Assembly (NCBI RefSeq): GCF_013378445.1
Contig: NZ_JABXYK010000004.1
Coordinates: forward strand, 248,001-312,000
Source: Mycoplana rhizolycopersici
Lineage (GTDB): Bacteria > Pseudomonadota > Alphaproteobacteria > Rhizobiales > Rhizobiaceae
Reading direction: 5' to 3'
Length of the DNA stretch: 64,000 nucleotides
In this document: positions 19,858 through 28,108 of the stretch, piece by piece
How positions within the stretch are numbered: the first letter of the stretch is position 1
Layout: the number at the start of each line of letters is the position of its first letter
The notes under the pieces: model-generated
Seen by the model: only the letters and a program-made list of their open reading frames with translations
Told to the model about the DNA's origin: nothing
The model's database searches: none
Position numbers and translations under genes: made by a program

Positions 19858-20916
19858 GTGGAAGCGAAAAACGGAACGGTCGCATTGCGCGCGGCCGCGG
19901 CATTCGTTGCCGTCAGCCTCTCCGCGGGGATGGCAACGGCCGCAGATCTGGTGATCTCCAACTGGGACGGCTACATGGCGAAGGATATCGCCGAAAGCTT
20001 CAAGGCGGCGACCGGGCTTGAGCTTGAGGTGGTGAACCACGCCACGAACGAAGAGATCATGGGCAAGATCATGGCCGGCGGCGGCAAGGGCTATGACGTG
20101 GTCTTCGTCTCCTCGCCCTTTGCCGAAGTGCTCAACGCGCAGGGCATGCTGGAGCCGCTGGACAAGAGCGCAATCCCGAACCTCGCCAATCTCTATCCCG
20201 AGGCCGCCAGCCTCGCCTACGATCCGGGCAACCAGTTCTCGGTTCCCTACGCGTGGGGGACGACGGGCCTTTGCTACCGTTCCGACAAGGTGAGCGGCAC
20301 GCCGGACAGCTGGATGAACCTGCTGCAGCCCACAGACGACATCAAGCGCAAGACGACGATGCTCGCGACCGACCGCTGGCTGATGGGTGCAGGCCTGCTC
20401 GGCAAGGGTTACTCGGTCAACGAGAAGGATCCGGCCAAGATCAACGAGGCGCGCGACCTGCTGATCGAGGCGAAAAAGACGCTACTCGCCTATGACGACA
20501 CGACGTTCTATTCCAAGCTCGTCTCCGGCGAAGCTTCGCTCGTGCATGCCTGGGATGGCTGGTGCAACTACGGCATCGCCGAGAACAAGGACATCAAGTT
20601 CATCGTGCCGAAGGAAGGCTCCGACCTCTGGGTGGACACGATGGTTGTGATGAAGAACGCCGAGAACAAGGATAACGCGATGAAGTTCCTAAACTTCATC
20701 CTGGATGCCAAGAACCACGCCTGGGCGGCCGAGAACATCCTCTACAAGGTGCCGAACAAGGCGGCTATGGAAAGCCTCGATCCGTCGCTCGGCGAGCAGT
20801 ACCCGAACATGAAGATGCAGCCGGCCGACCTCGCCAAGAACGAACTGCTGCGCGATCTCGGCGCGGCGCAGAGGGATTACTCGCGCGCTGTCAGCGAGAT
20901 CAAGGCAGCGAACTGA
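19858..20916 (+). CDS. Periplasmic binding protein, spermidine/putrescine type
   Basis: A 352-residue PotD-like solute-binding protein. The GTG start has AAGGGAG upstream. The signal peptide runs to MATAAD. The mature protein opens LVISNWDGYMAKDIAESFKA, typical of the polyamine/opine class. Later landmarks are YDVVFVSSPFAEVL, VPYAWGTTGLCYRSD and LVHAWDGWCNYGIA. In polyamine-binding members acidic and aromatic residues hold the amines; W-D-G-W fits that pattern. It is the first gene of an importer operon with two permeases and an ATPase. The ligand is probably an amine, but the cluster suggests something more complex than putrescine. Confidence 0.92.
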   Translation: MEAKNGTVALRAAAAFVAVSLSAGMATAADLVISNWDGYMAKDIAESFKAATGLELEVVNHATNEEIMGKIMAGGGKGYDVVFVSSPFAEVLNAQGMLEPLDKSAIPNLANLYPEAASLAYDPGNQFSVPYAWGTTGLCYRSDKVSGTPDSWMNLLQPTDDIKRKTTMLATDRWLMGAGLLGKGYSVNEKDPAKINEARDLLIEAKKTLLAYDDTTFYSKLVSGEASLVHAWDGWCNYGIAENKDIKFIVPKEGSDLWVDTMVVMKNAENKDNAMKFLNFILDAKNHAWAAENILYKVPNKAAMESLDPSLGEQYPNMKMQPADLAKNELLRDLGAAQRDYSRAVSEIKAAN

Positions 20917-20926
20917 CCGGATCGCC

Positions 20927-21042
20927 CTTCTCCCGGCGTACGGGAGAAGATGCCGGCAGGCGGATGAGAGGTCCCGCAGAGGTAGCGGCCCCCGTTGAGA
21001 ACACCCCCCACTTTGCCCCTCTCCCCGTAAGTGGGGAGAGGG
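20927..21042. repeat. RIME-like paired-palindrome intergenic element
   Basis: Two perfect hairpins lie in the 224-base gap between the binding-protein and permease genes. The first is CTTCTCCCG-GCGTA-CGGGAGAAG (20927-20949). The second is CCCTCTCCCC-GTAAGT-GGGGAGAGGG (21017-21042). This arrangement is like the RIME/REP-type elements scattered between rhizobial genes. In an importer operon such hairpins commonly protect the upstream binding-protein mRNA, giving more binding protein than permease. Confidence 0.7.
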
Positions 21043-21140
21043 AACGTCGTCGCCTTTTTCGGCTCCGGCGATCTTCCTGACCAGTCAGCCGGCGCACCTG
21101 CGCCGGTCTCTTCAAGATATCAGCAAGGCGAATTTTTCCC

Positions 21141-22004
21141 GTGTCGTTCAATGCCACCAGACCGAACCTGCTCGCCGCTCCCGGCGTTGCCTGGCTCGCC
21201 ACCTTCATGGTGGTGCCGTGCCTGTTGGTTCTGTCCTATGCGTTCTTCCAGCGCGGCGTCTGGGGCGGGATCGAATACACCTTCACGCTGGAAAATTTCG
21301 CCCGCGTTGCCGATCCGCTCTACGCGAAGATCTTCCTGAACTCGGCCCGCATCGCGCTGACGACTACGGCGATCGCGATCCTGATCGCCTATCCCGCAGC
21401 TTACGCAATCTCGCGTGCGCCGCGCATGCGCCAGCCGATCCTGCTGTTCTTCGCCGTACTGCCCTTCTGGAGCAACTACCTGATCCGCACCTATGCCTGG
21501 ATGGTGCTTTTGAACCGCGAGGGGCTGATCAATAACATGTTGCGTTCGTTCGGCTACACGGGTGAGCCGCTGTCGCTGCTGTACACCGAGGCCGCCGTCA
21601 TCACCGGCCTCGTCTACAACTACCTGCCCTTCGTCATCCTTGCGATCTATTCGACGCTGTCGCGTCTTAATCCGGAACTGATGGAGGCCTCGCGCGACCT
21701 CGGCGCCGGCCCGGTGCGCACCTTCTTTCGCGTCACCCTGCCGCTCTCCCTGCCGGGTGTGGCCGCTGGTGGCGTGTTCGTCTTCGTGCTGTCGATCGGC
21801 AACTTCGTGACGCCGGCCCTTCTCGGCGGGGGCCGGTTCCAGATGGTCGGCAATCTCGTCTACGACCAGTTCCTGACCGCCAACGACTGGCCCTTCGGCG
21901 CAGCACTCGGTGCAGCCCTCATCGTCACGATGATCGTGCTTCTTTTCGTGCAGGCCCGCGCCACTGCGCGCGCAAGCGGCGAAAGCAGGGAGGCGCAGGC
22001 ATGA
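21141..22004 (+). CDS. ABC importer permease 1 (PotB-like)
   Basis: A 287-residue inner-membrane permease starting at GTG, with AAGG upstream. About six transmembrane helices are visible (for example WLATFMVVPCLLVLSYAFF and TTTAIAILIAYPAAYAIS). The EAA loop EASRDLGAGPVRTFFRVTLP contacts the ATPase. It ends in a 4-base ATGA overlap with the next permease, so translation is coupled. It belongs to the spermidine/putrescine/opine importer family. Confidence 0.93.
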   Translation: MSFNATRPNLLAAPGVAWLATFMVVPCLLVLSYAFFQRGVWGGIEYTFTLENFARVADPLYAKIFLNSARIALTTTAIAILIAYPAAYAISRAPRMRQPILLFFAVLPFWSNYLIRTYAWMVLLNREGLINNMLRSFGYTGEPLSLLYTEAAVITGLVYNYLPFVILAIYSTLSRLNPELMEASRDLGAGPVRTFFRVTLPLSLPGVAAGGVFVFVLSIGNFVTPALLGGGRFQMVGNLVYDQFLTANDWPFGAALGAALIVTMIVLLFVQARATARASGESREAQA

Positions 22005-22849
22005 CCGGCGATACAGCGACTGCCACGGTCGCCGGCACCCCGGTTGCGGCGCGCGCTGCGGGTGCGGGCGCTTTTCGCCGCAAGTTGCCGGGCCGCGTCG
22101 TGCTGCTGCTCGTCTTCGGCTTCCTGTACCTGCCGATCGCGGTTCTGGTGATGCTGTCCTTCAACGACAGCGGGCTTCCGACCGCGTGGTCGGGTTTCTC
22201 CACCCGATGGTATTCGGCACTTCTCGGCAATTCCGACATCCTGCACGCCGCGTGGAACACGCTCGTCGTCGCCATTTTCGCCACGCTTGTCTCCACGATC
22301 CTCGGCACGCTGCTGGCGCTCGGCATGGAGACCCGGCGTCGCAAGAGCAACGGGCTGGAGGCTCTAGCCTTTGCACCCATGGTTATCCCGGACATCGTGC
22401 TTGCAGTGGCGCTGCTGACCTTCTTTTCACGGCTGGGCCTGACGATGGGGCTGCATACGATCATCGTCAGTCATGTCGTCTTCGACCTCGCCTTCGTCTG
22501 CTCGGTGGTGCGGGCACGGCTGAAGAACTTCGACTTCTCGATCGTCGAGGCCTCGCGCGATCTCGGCGCCTCGGGCTGGACGACGTTCTGGCGCGTCACC
22601 TTTCCCGTCCTGCTGCCCTCGATCGTCGCCGGTGCCCTGCTCGCCTTCACGCTTTCGGTCGACGAATTCATCATCGCCTTCTTCACGGCGGGAGCGGGCC
22701 GCTCGTCGATCACCCTGCCCATGCAGATCTACTCGATGATCCGCTTCGGCATCACGCCCGAGGTCAATGCGCTTGCCACCATCGTCATGGGCGTCAGCGC
22801 AACGGCGCTCTTGATTTCGCAATGGCTGAACAAAGAACAGGTCCGATGA
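22001..22849 (+). CDS. ABC importer permease 2 (PotC-like)
   Basis: A 282-residue inner-membrane permease paired with the preceding gene. Helices are visible at RVVLLLVFGFLYLPIAVLVM and later. The EAA loop is EASRDLGASGWTTFWRVTFP, followed by LAFTLSVDEFIIAFFTAG, the typical PotC landmark. It overlaps its upstream neighbour by 4 bases and its downstream ATPase by 4 bases (ATGA at 22846), a tightly coupled operon. Confidence 0.93.
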   Translation: MTGDTATATVAGTPVAARAAGAGAFRRKLPGRVVLLLVFGFLYLPIAVLVMLSFNDSGLPTAWSGFSTRWYSALLGNSDILHAAWNTLVVAIFATLVSTILGTLLALGMETRRRKSNGLEALAFAPMVIPDIVLAVALLTFFSRLGLTMGLHTIIVSHVVFDLAFVCSVVRARLKNFDFSIVEASRDLGASGWTTFWRVTFPVLLPSIVAGALLAFTLSVDEFIIAFFTAGAGRSSITLPMQIYSMIRFGITPEVNALATIVMGVSATALLISQWLNKEQVR

Positions 22850-23916
22850 ACGCAGAAACGTCCCCCATCCTTCGGATCGAAAGCGTGGCGAAGAATTTCG
22901 GGCCGGTCGTCGCCGTCGACGGCGTCTCCATCGACGTCCTCGAGAACGAGTTCTTTGCCCTGCTCGGACCTTCGGGCTGCGGCAAGACCACGCTGCTGCG
23001 CATGCTGGCGGGCTTCGAGACGCCGAGTGCCGGCCGCATCCTGCTCGAAGGGCGGGACATCTCGCCGCTGCCACCGGAGAAGCGTCCGCTGAACCTGATG
23101 TTCCAGTCCTACGCGCTTTTCCCGCACATGACGGTGCGGCAGAACCTTTGCTACGGGCTGGAAATGGAAAGGTTGGACAAGGCCGAGATCCGCCGCCGCG
23201 TCGACGAGACGATGGCCACCACCGACCTGACCCAGTTCGCCGACCGTAAGCCCGAGCAGCTTTCCGGCGGTCAGAAGCAGCGTGTGGCGCTCGCGCGTGC
23301 ACTCGTCAAGCGGCCGAAGGTGCTGCTGCTCGACGAACCGCTGGGCGCGCTCGACAAGAAACTGCGCGAAAAGATGCAACTCGAGCTGAAGCGCATGCAG
23401 AACGAGGCCGGCATCACTTTCGTCATCGTCACGCACGATCAGGAAGAGGCCCTGGTGATGGCGGACCGCATGGCGATCCTCAAGGACGGGCGGCTGTTGC
23501 AATGCGGTTCGCCCGAGGAAATCTACGAGGCGCCGGCCGATCGGTTTGTCGCAAACTTCATCGGCGTGATGAACTTCATCGACGGCCGGGTAACGGAGGA
23601 TCGCGTGTTCGAGGCCGAGGGCCTGCGGCTGGCCGTTGTCAATGCCAGGCCCGGTCCTGCGACGCTCGCGGCCAGGCCGGAAAATATCGCCGTCGGCGCG
23701 CCGGGCGAACGGTTGGCCGGCACGATCGCCGACATCGCCTATCACGGCCTCGACCGTGTGCTGCATGTAAAGACGCCCGCCGCGCCGGTACCGCTGCAGG
23801 TTCGCGTCCCGGCCCAGGGGGGCACCGCCTACCAGGTCGGCGACGCGTTGAGCCTCAAGATCGACCCGGCCCGCTGCCGGCTGTTTGCGGGAGGGGGCGC
23901 TGGCGCCGGCGGATAG
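22846..23916 (+). CDS. ABC importer ATPase (PotA-like)
   Basis: A 356-residue ATPase energising the importer. I chose ATG 22846 (MNAETSPILRIESV), which overlaps the permease stop; a longer frame reaching upstream only shadows the permease gene. Walker A is GPSGCGKTT, the signature is LSGGQKQR, Walker B is VLLLDEPLGALD and the switch His is in VTHDQEEA. After about residue 235 comes the C-terminal TOBE region typical of PotA and MalK-type subunits. The next gene, a glycosyltransferase, starts 53 bases later on the same strand. Confidence 0.94.
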   Translation: MNAETSPILRIESVAKNFGPVVAVDGVSIDVLENEFFALLGPSGCGKTTLLRMLAGFETPSAGRILLEGRDISPLPPEKRPLNLMFQSYALFPHMTVRQNLCYGLEMERLDKAEIRRRVDETMATTDLTQFADRKPEQLSGGQKQRVALARALVKRPKVLLLDEPLGALDKKLREKMQLELKRMQNEAGITFVIVTHDQEEALVMADRMAILKDGRLLQCGSPEEIYEAPADRFVANFIGVMNFIDGRVTEDRVFEAEGLRLAVVNARPGPATLAARPENIAVGAPGERLAGTIADIAYHGLDRVLHVKTPAAPVPLQVRVPAQGGTAYQVGDALSLKIDPARCRLFAGGGAGAGG

Positions 23917-23969
23917 AGGGCGTTTTCCAGGAGCCACGGAATTCACGGACGACATAAAAGAGGGAACAC

Positions 23970-25262
23970 ATGTCCAAGACCATCGCATTCTTTCCGGAGG
24001 CGGCCTTCGGGCCGGCGCTGAATTCGGTCGGCATCGCTCAGGCCGTGGAAGCGCTCGGCCACAAGGCCGTGTTCCTGTCCGATCCCGGCTTCGTCTCGGT
24101 CTATGAAGGCTACGGCTTCGAGGCGCATCCGGTAAACCTGTCGGAACCCATGCCGGCGGAGCAGATGGCGAAGTTCTGGGAGGACTTCATCAACGGCCAC
24201 ATTCCGAACTTCCGCAAATCCCCGATCGATCAGGTCGAGAACTACGTGAAGGACTGCTGGACGGCGATCGTGGATAGCGCCAAGTGGGCGCAGAAAGACC
24301 TGCCGGGCGTGCTGGCGAAGATCAAGCCGGACCTGATCTGCGTCGACAACGTCATTCTCTTCCCGGCCATCAAGCAGTTCGGCAAGCCCTGGGTGCGGAT
24401 CATCTCGTGTTCGGAAAACGAGATCGAGGATCCGAAGATCCCGCCGCATCTCTCCGGCTGCGGCGAAAACGACTACGCCGGCCACCAGGCCTATCGCAAC
24501 CACTTCAACAGTGTGATCAAACCGATCCATGACGACTTCAATGCGTTCCTTGCGGAGAATGGCGAGGAGCCCTATCCGACCGGCCAGTTCTTCGAGGCCT
24601 CGCCCTACATGAACCTGCTGCTTTATCCCGAGCCGGTGAAGTTCGAGCGCGAGCATCCGCTCGACGGCATGCAGTTCCAGTATCTCGAAGGCTGCGTGCG
24701 CAAGGAGAAGGCTTATGAGGTACCGGTCTTTGCGGAGAAGAACGACAAGCCGCTGATCTACATCTCCTTCGGCTCACTGGGTGCGGGTGACACCGACCTG
24801 CTGAAGCGCCTGATCTCGACGATCGGCAAGCTGCCCTACCGCGCTCTCGTCAATGTCGGCGACTACAAGGACCAGTACGAGGACCTGCCCGGCAACGTCA
24901 TCGTCGACAGCTGGTTCCCCCAGCCTTCCGTCATTCCGCAGGTCGACGCCGTCATCCATCACGGCGGCAACAACTCGTTTACCGAATGCCTCTACTTCGG
25001 CAAGCCGGCCATCATCATGCCCTATGTCTGGGACGGTCACGACAACGCCACCCGCGTCGACGAGACCGGCCATGGCTTCAAGATGCCGCGCTACGACTGG
25101 AGCGATGCCGATCTTGCCGCCAAGCTCGATGCCTGCATCGGCAATCCGGCAATGAAGACGAAGCTTGCCGCCACCAGCGCCCACATGCAGGCGCGCAGCG
25201 GACCGAAGAAGGCAGCGGGGATCCTCGACGAACTGGTCAGGACAGGGGCGTACCATGGCTGA
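23970..25262 (+). CDS. GT1-family glycosyltransferase (paralogue B)
   Basis: A 430-residue GT-B enzyme clearly paralogous to the one at 17404-18699. It opens MSKTIAFFPEAAFGPALNSV, shares LSGCG and VIVDSWFPQPSV, and carries the donor motif HHGGNNSFTECLYFGKPAII then MPYVWDGHDNATR (about 330-352). As in the paralogue, the usual Gln of the D/E-Q sugar-contact pair is Gly. An RBS (AGAGGGAA) precedes ATG 23970. It sits between the importer ATPase and three cupins, and its stop overlaps the first cupin gene by 8 bases. A role in transferring a sugar to, or by reverse reaction from, the imported compound is inferred from context only. Confidence 0.88.
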   Translation: MSKTIAFFPEAAFGPALNSVGIAQAVEALGHKAVFLSDPGFVSVYEGYGFEAHPVNLSEPMPAEQMAKFWEDFINGHIPNFRKSPIDQVENYVKDCWTAIVDSAKWAQKDLPGVLAKIKPDLICVDNVILFPAIKQFGKPWVRIISCSENEIEDPKIPPHLSGCGENDYAGHQAYRNHFNSVIKPIHDDFNAFLAENGEEPYPTGQFFEASPYMNLLLYPEPVKFEREHPLDGMQFQYLEGCVRKEKAYEVPVFAEKNDKPLIYISFGSLGAGDTDLLKRLISTIGKLPYRALVNVGDYKDQYEDLPGNVIVDSWFPQPSVIPQVDAVIHHGGNNSFTECLYFGKPAIIMPYVWDGHDNATRVDETGHGFKMPRYDWSDADLAAKLDACIGNPAMKTKLAATSAHMQARSGPKKAAGILDELVRTGAYHG

Positions 25263-25617
25263 AACGCTCAAATCCTCCGCACCGCACATCCACGGTGCCA
25301 CCACCTATGACGACCTCGTCGACTGGGGCGTGCAGTCGGACGCGATCGAAGGCGTTTCGAAATCGTCCGGCCGTCTTCTGTTCAAGGGGCCGGACAACCA
25401 GCCGGAAACGGGTATCTGGGTCTGCACGCCCGGCCGCTGGCGGCTTTCCATCCCGCGCGAAGAACTCTGCCACTTCGTGGCGGGGCGGGCGATCTACCGA
25501 TCCGACGACGGCGAGGTCATCGAGGTGGAACCGGGTACCGTCGTGATGTTTCCCGGCGGCTGGGCTGGCGAATGTACCGTTATCGAGACCATGCGCAACG
25601 TTTACATGCTCGTGTGA
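25255..25617 (+). CDS. DUF861 cupin protein 1
   Basis: A 120-residue single-domain cupin of the DUF861 (Cupin_3) group, which contains EutQ-like and ureidoglycine aminohydrolase-like proteins. Diagnostic segments are ETGIWVCTPGRWRLSIPREE, LCHFVAGRAIYRSDDGEVIE and VVMFPGGWAGECTVIETMRN. The classical HxH of metal cupins is missing; C-H in ELCHFVAG aligns there. It starts inside the end of the glycosyltransferase gene, so is co-translated. It is the first of three consecutive paralogues. Confidence 0.88.
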   Translation: MAETLKSSAPHIHGATTYDDLVDWGVQSDAIEGVSKSSGRLLFKGPDNQPETGIWVCTPGRWRLSIPREELCHFVAGRAIYRSDDGEVIEVEPGTVVMFPGGWAGECTVIETMRNVYMLV

Positions 25618-25626
25618 GGTGAAGCC

Positions 25627-25974
25627 ATGACCACACCCTACTGGCCGGAGACCGCAGCCGTCGCACTCGACGACTGGGGTGCAAGCGCCACCGCCACCGA
25701 AGGCAACCCGCATATGAGCGGCAAGGTGCTGTCCGTAAACCCGGACGGCTCCAGCGAATGCGGGGTCTGGTCCTGCACGCCGGGAACGCGCGCCATCACC
25801 ATTCCGAGCGACGAGTTTTGCTATTTTCTCGGCGGGAAGGGCGTGTACGTCCACGAAAACGGCGAGGAGATCCCGGTGTCTGCGGGCGCTGCCGTCTTCT
25901 TTCCGGCCGGTTGGACCGGAACCTCGATCATCACCGAAACCCTGACCAAGGCTTTCATGAGCCGCGGCGACTGA
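25627..25974 (+). CDS. DUF861 cupin protein 2
   Basis: A 115-residue paralogue of its two neighbours, 9 bases after the first. It has SECGVWSCTPGTRAITIPSD, EFCYFLGGKGVYVHENGEEI and AVFFPAGWTGTSIITETLTK. The residue aligned with the His of paralogues 1 and 3 (E-x-C-H-F) is Tyr here (EFCYFL), so any metal site differs among the three. Possibly one subunit of a hetero-oligomer. Confidence 0.88.
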   Translation: MTTPYWPETAAVALDDWGASATATEGNPHMSGKVLSVNPDGSSECGVWSCTPGTRAITIPSDEFCYFLGGKGVYVHENGEEIPVSAGAAVFFPAGWTGTSIITETLTKAFMSRGD

Positions 25975-26006
25975 ACGATACCGAAAGACAAAGAGGAAAC
26001 ACGATC

Positions 26007-26354
26007 ATGCCGATCACCCCCTTCATGAAGAAACCACTCGAGCAGTCGGATCTCGTCGACTGGGGCGTCATCCCGACAATGATCGAGGGTGAGAGCCGGA
26101 CGTCGGGCAAGGTGATCCACAAGGGAGCAAACGGGGAATCGGAATGCGGCCTCTGGGTCTGTACGCCCGGAAAATGGTTCTGCCACGTCACCCGCGACGA
26201 GTTCTGTCACTTCCTCGAAGGCCGCTGCACCTATGTGCACGAGAGCGGCGAGGTGATCGAGATCACGCCCGACACCGCTGCCTTCTTTCCGCAGGACTGG
26301 AAGGGCGAGTGCACCGTGCACGAGACGATCAAGAAGGTCTACATGATCCGGTGA
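26007..26354 (+). CDS. DUF861 cupin protein 3
   Basis: A 115-residue third paralogue with its own RBS (AGAGGAA). It has SECGLWVCTPGKWFCHVTRD, EFCHFLEGRCTYVHESGEVI and AAFFPQDWKGECTVHETIKK. It also shares the N-terminal LVDWGV motif with paralogue 1 (LVDWGVQ). The next gene is an aldehyde dehydrogenase 117 bases on. Cupins of this group can be enzymes or small-molecule sensors; which applies is not evident. Confidence 0.88.
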   Translation: MPITPFMKKPLEQSDLVDWGVIPTMIEGESRTSGKVIHKGANGESECGLWVCTPGKWFCHVTRDEFCHFLEGRCTYVHESGEVIEITPDTAAFFPQDWKGECTVHETIKKVYMIR

Positions 26355-26471
26355 GTGGGGCTGGGGGCGTTCAGTCTGGATGCCCAGGGTGAGGGGCAAG
26401 GCGAGAGGCTCGCTGTCCCGAAAAACAAGCCGAAGATGGGTCAACCCATCCCGAGTGAGAGAGGAACGACC

Positions 26472-27977
26472 ATGTTCAACCCCGCCGAACCCGTCTTCTA
26501 TCGGCATCCGGACTACGTGCCCGCCCGGGGACCGCACCATCGGGTGATCGATCCGGCACTGCTGACGGAAGTCGGCCGGTTTGCGATCACGACGATCGAC
26601 GAAATGGATGCCGTGCTGGACACGGCCGCGGCCGCCCAGCGCAGATGGAAGCGACTGGACGCCAAGTCGCGGGCGACGCTGCTGCACCGGATCGCCAACC
26701 GGATCGAGGCGACCGACATGCGCCGCTGCGCCGAGCTGATGTCGCGGGAGATGGGCAAGCCCTATCCGGAGGCGATCGGAGAGGTGGCCAACTGCGCCGG
26801 TGCCTTCCGCTATTTCGCCGAAATGGCGCGCGACGAGGCAGGCAAGGTGGCTGGCACGACGCAGGCCGGCTCGTTCCAGCACGCGCGCTACGAGCCGCTG
26901 GGCCTGAGCGTCCACATTATGCCGTTCAACTTCCCGATTTTGCTGATGTGCTGGACGGTTGCCGCCTCGCTTGCTTCCGGCAACGGCTGCATCATCAAAC
27001 CGGCGCCCGCGACGACCCTGTCGACGCTCGAATTCATGGCCGTCTTCGAGGCGTTGCCGACCGGCCTGGTCGCCTGCCTGCCCGGCGGGGTCGAGCTCGG
27101 CGAGGCGCTGATCGCCTCGCCCAAGACCCATGCCGTCGCCTTCACCGGCTCGGTCGCCGCGGGCAGGGCGGTGGCGATGGCCGCAGCCGGCCAGATGAAG
27201 CCGGCGGTCATCGAGGCGGGCGGCTCCGATCCGATGATCGTCACGGCACACGCGCCGCTCGACGTCGCAGCCGCCGGCGCCGTAACCGCCGCCTTTCATA
27301 TGTCCGGCCAGGTCTGCACGTCGGCAGAACGCTTCTTCGTGGTCGACAGCGTGCATGACGCGTTCGTGGAAAAGTTCGTAGCCGAGACCAGGCGGCTGCG
27401 CATCGGCAACGGGCTTGGCAAGGCGGAGATCGGCCCGCTCGTCTCAAAGGCGGCGCGCGACAAGGTAATCCGTCTCGTCGAGGACGCGAAGATCAAGGGT
27501 GCGACGGTCGTGATCGGCGGAAAGATCCCGGAAAGCGAACCGGTCGGCTGGTTCTACGAGCCGACCATCCTCACCGGCTGCACGTCCGACATGGCGATCA
27601 TGCAGGAGGAATGCTTCGGTCCTGTCGCCGCGATCATGAAGGTCCGCAACTTCGACGAAGCGATCGAGCGGGCAAACGACAGCGAATTCGGGCTCGGCGC
27701 CTCGATCTTCACGACTTCGCTGGAGGAAGCGATGGAGGCGGCCGACCGGTTGGAGGCCGGCATGGTCTGGGTCAACAATCCGCTGATCGACAACGACGCG
27801 CTTCCCTTCGGCGGATGGAAGAAATCGGGCCTGGGGCGCGAACTGTCAAAACTCGGCCTCGACGCTTTTCGCCGCTCCAAGATGGTCATCATCGATCACA
27901 AGCCGGTCGTTCAGGACTGGTGGTATCCCTATCCGGACGATTGGTTCTACGAGGCCGAGGGGCGCAAACATGTGTGA
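26472..27977 (+). CDS. Aldehyde dehydrogenase of the cluster's plus-strand arm
   Basis: A 501-residue NAD(P)-dependent aldehyde dehydrogenase starting at ATG 26472, after GAGAGAGGAA. It has MPFNFPILLMCWTVAASLAS, FTGSVAAG and the catalytic cysteine in MSGQVCTSAERF. The residues at the usual catalytic-Glu element read VIEAGGSDPMIV, so the Glu is kept. The C-terminus WWYPYPDDWFYEAEGRKHV is aromatic-rich and unlike common ALDHs. It differs clearly from the ALDH at 15856. It probably oxidises a semialdehyde derived from the imported amine. Confidence 0.92.
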   Translation: MFNPAEPVFYRHPDYVPARGPHHRVIDPALLTEVGRFAITTIDEMDAVLDTAAAAQRRWKRLDAKSRATLLHRIANRIEATDMRRCAELMSREMGKPYPEAIGEVANCAGAFRYFAEMARDEAGKVAGTTQAGSFQHARYEPLGLSVHIMPFNFPILLMCWTVAASLASGNGCIIKPAPATTLSTLEFMAVFEALPTGLVACLPGGVELGEALIASPKTHAVAFTGSVAAGRAVAMAAAGQMKPAVIEAGGSDPMIVTAHAPLDVAAAGAVTAAFHMSGQVCTSAERFFVVDSVHDAFVEKFVAETRRLRIGNGLGKAEIGPLVSKAARDKVIRLVEDAKIKGATVVIGGKIPESEPVGWFYEPTILTGCTSDMAIMQEECFGPVAAIMKVRNFDEAIERANDSEFGLGASIFTTSLEEAMEAADRLEAGMVWVNNPLIDNDALPFGGWKKSGLGRELSKLGLDAFRRSKMVIIDHKPVVQDWWYPYPDDWFYEAEGRKHV

Positions 27978-28108
27978 GGCGGCGCGTGGCCGGCGGCTCG
28001 CTCCGCATGAGGGAACGAAGCGCCGCTGCCGCCGCGCTCTGCCCAACTTCGACGTCGGCAGGCGGCTTGCAATGCAATTGTTGAATAACTGAGACAGGAA
28101 CACCCAAC

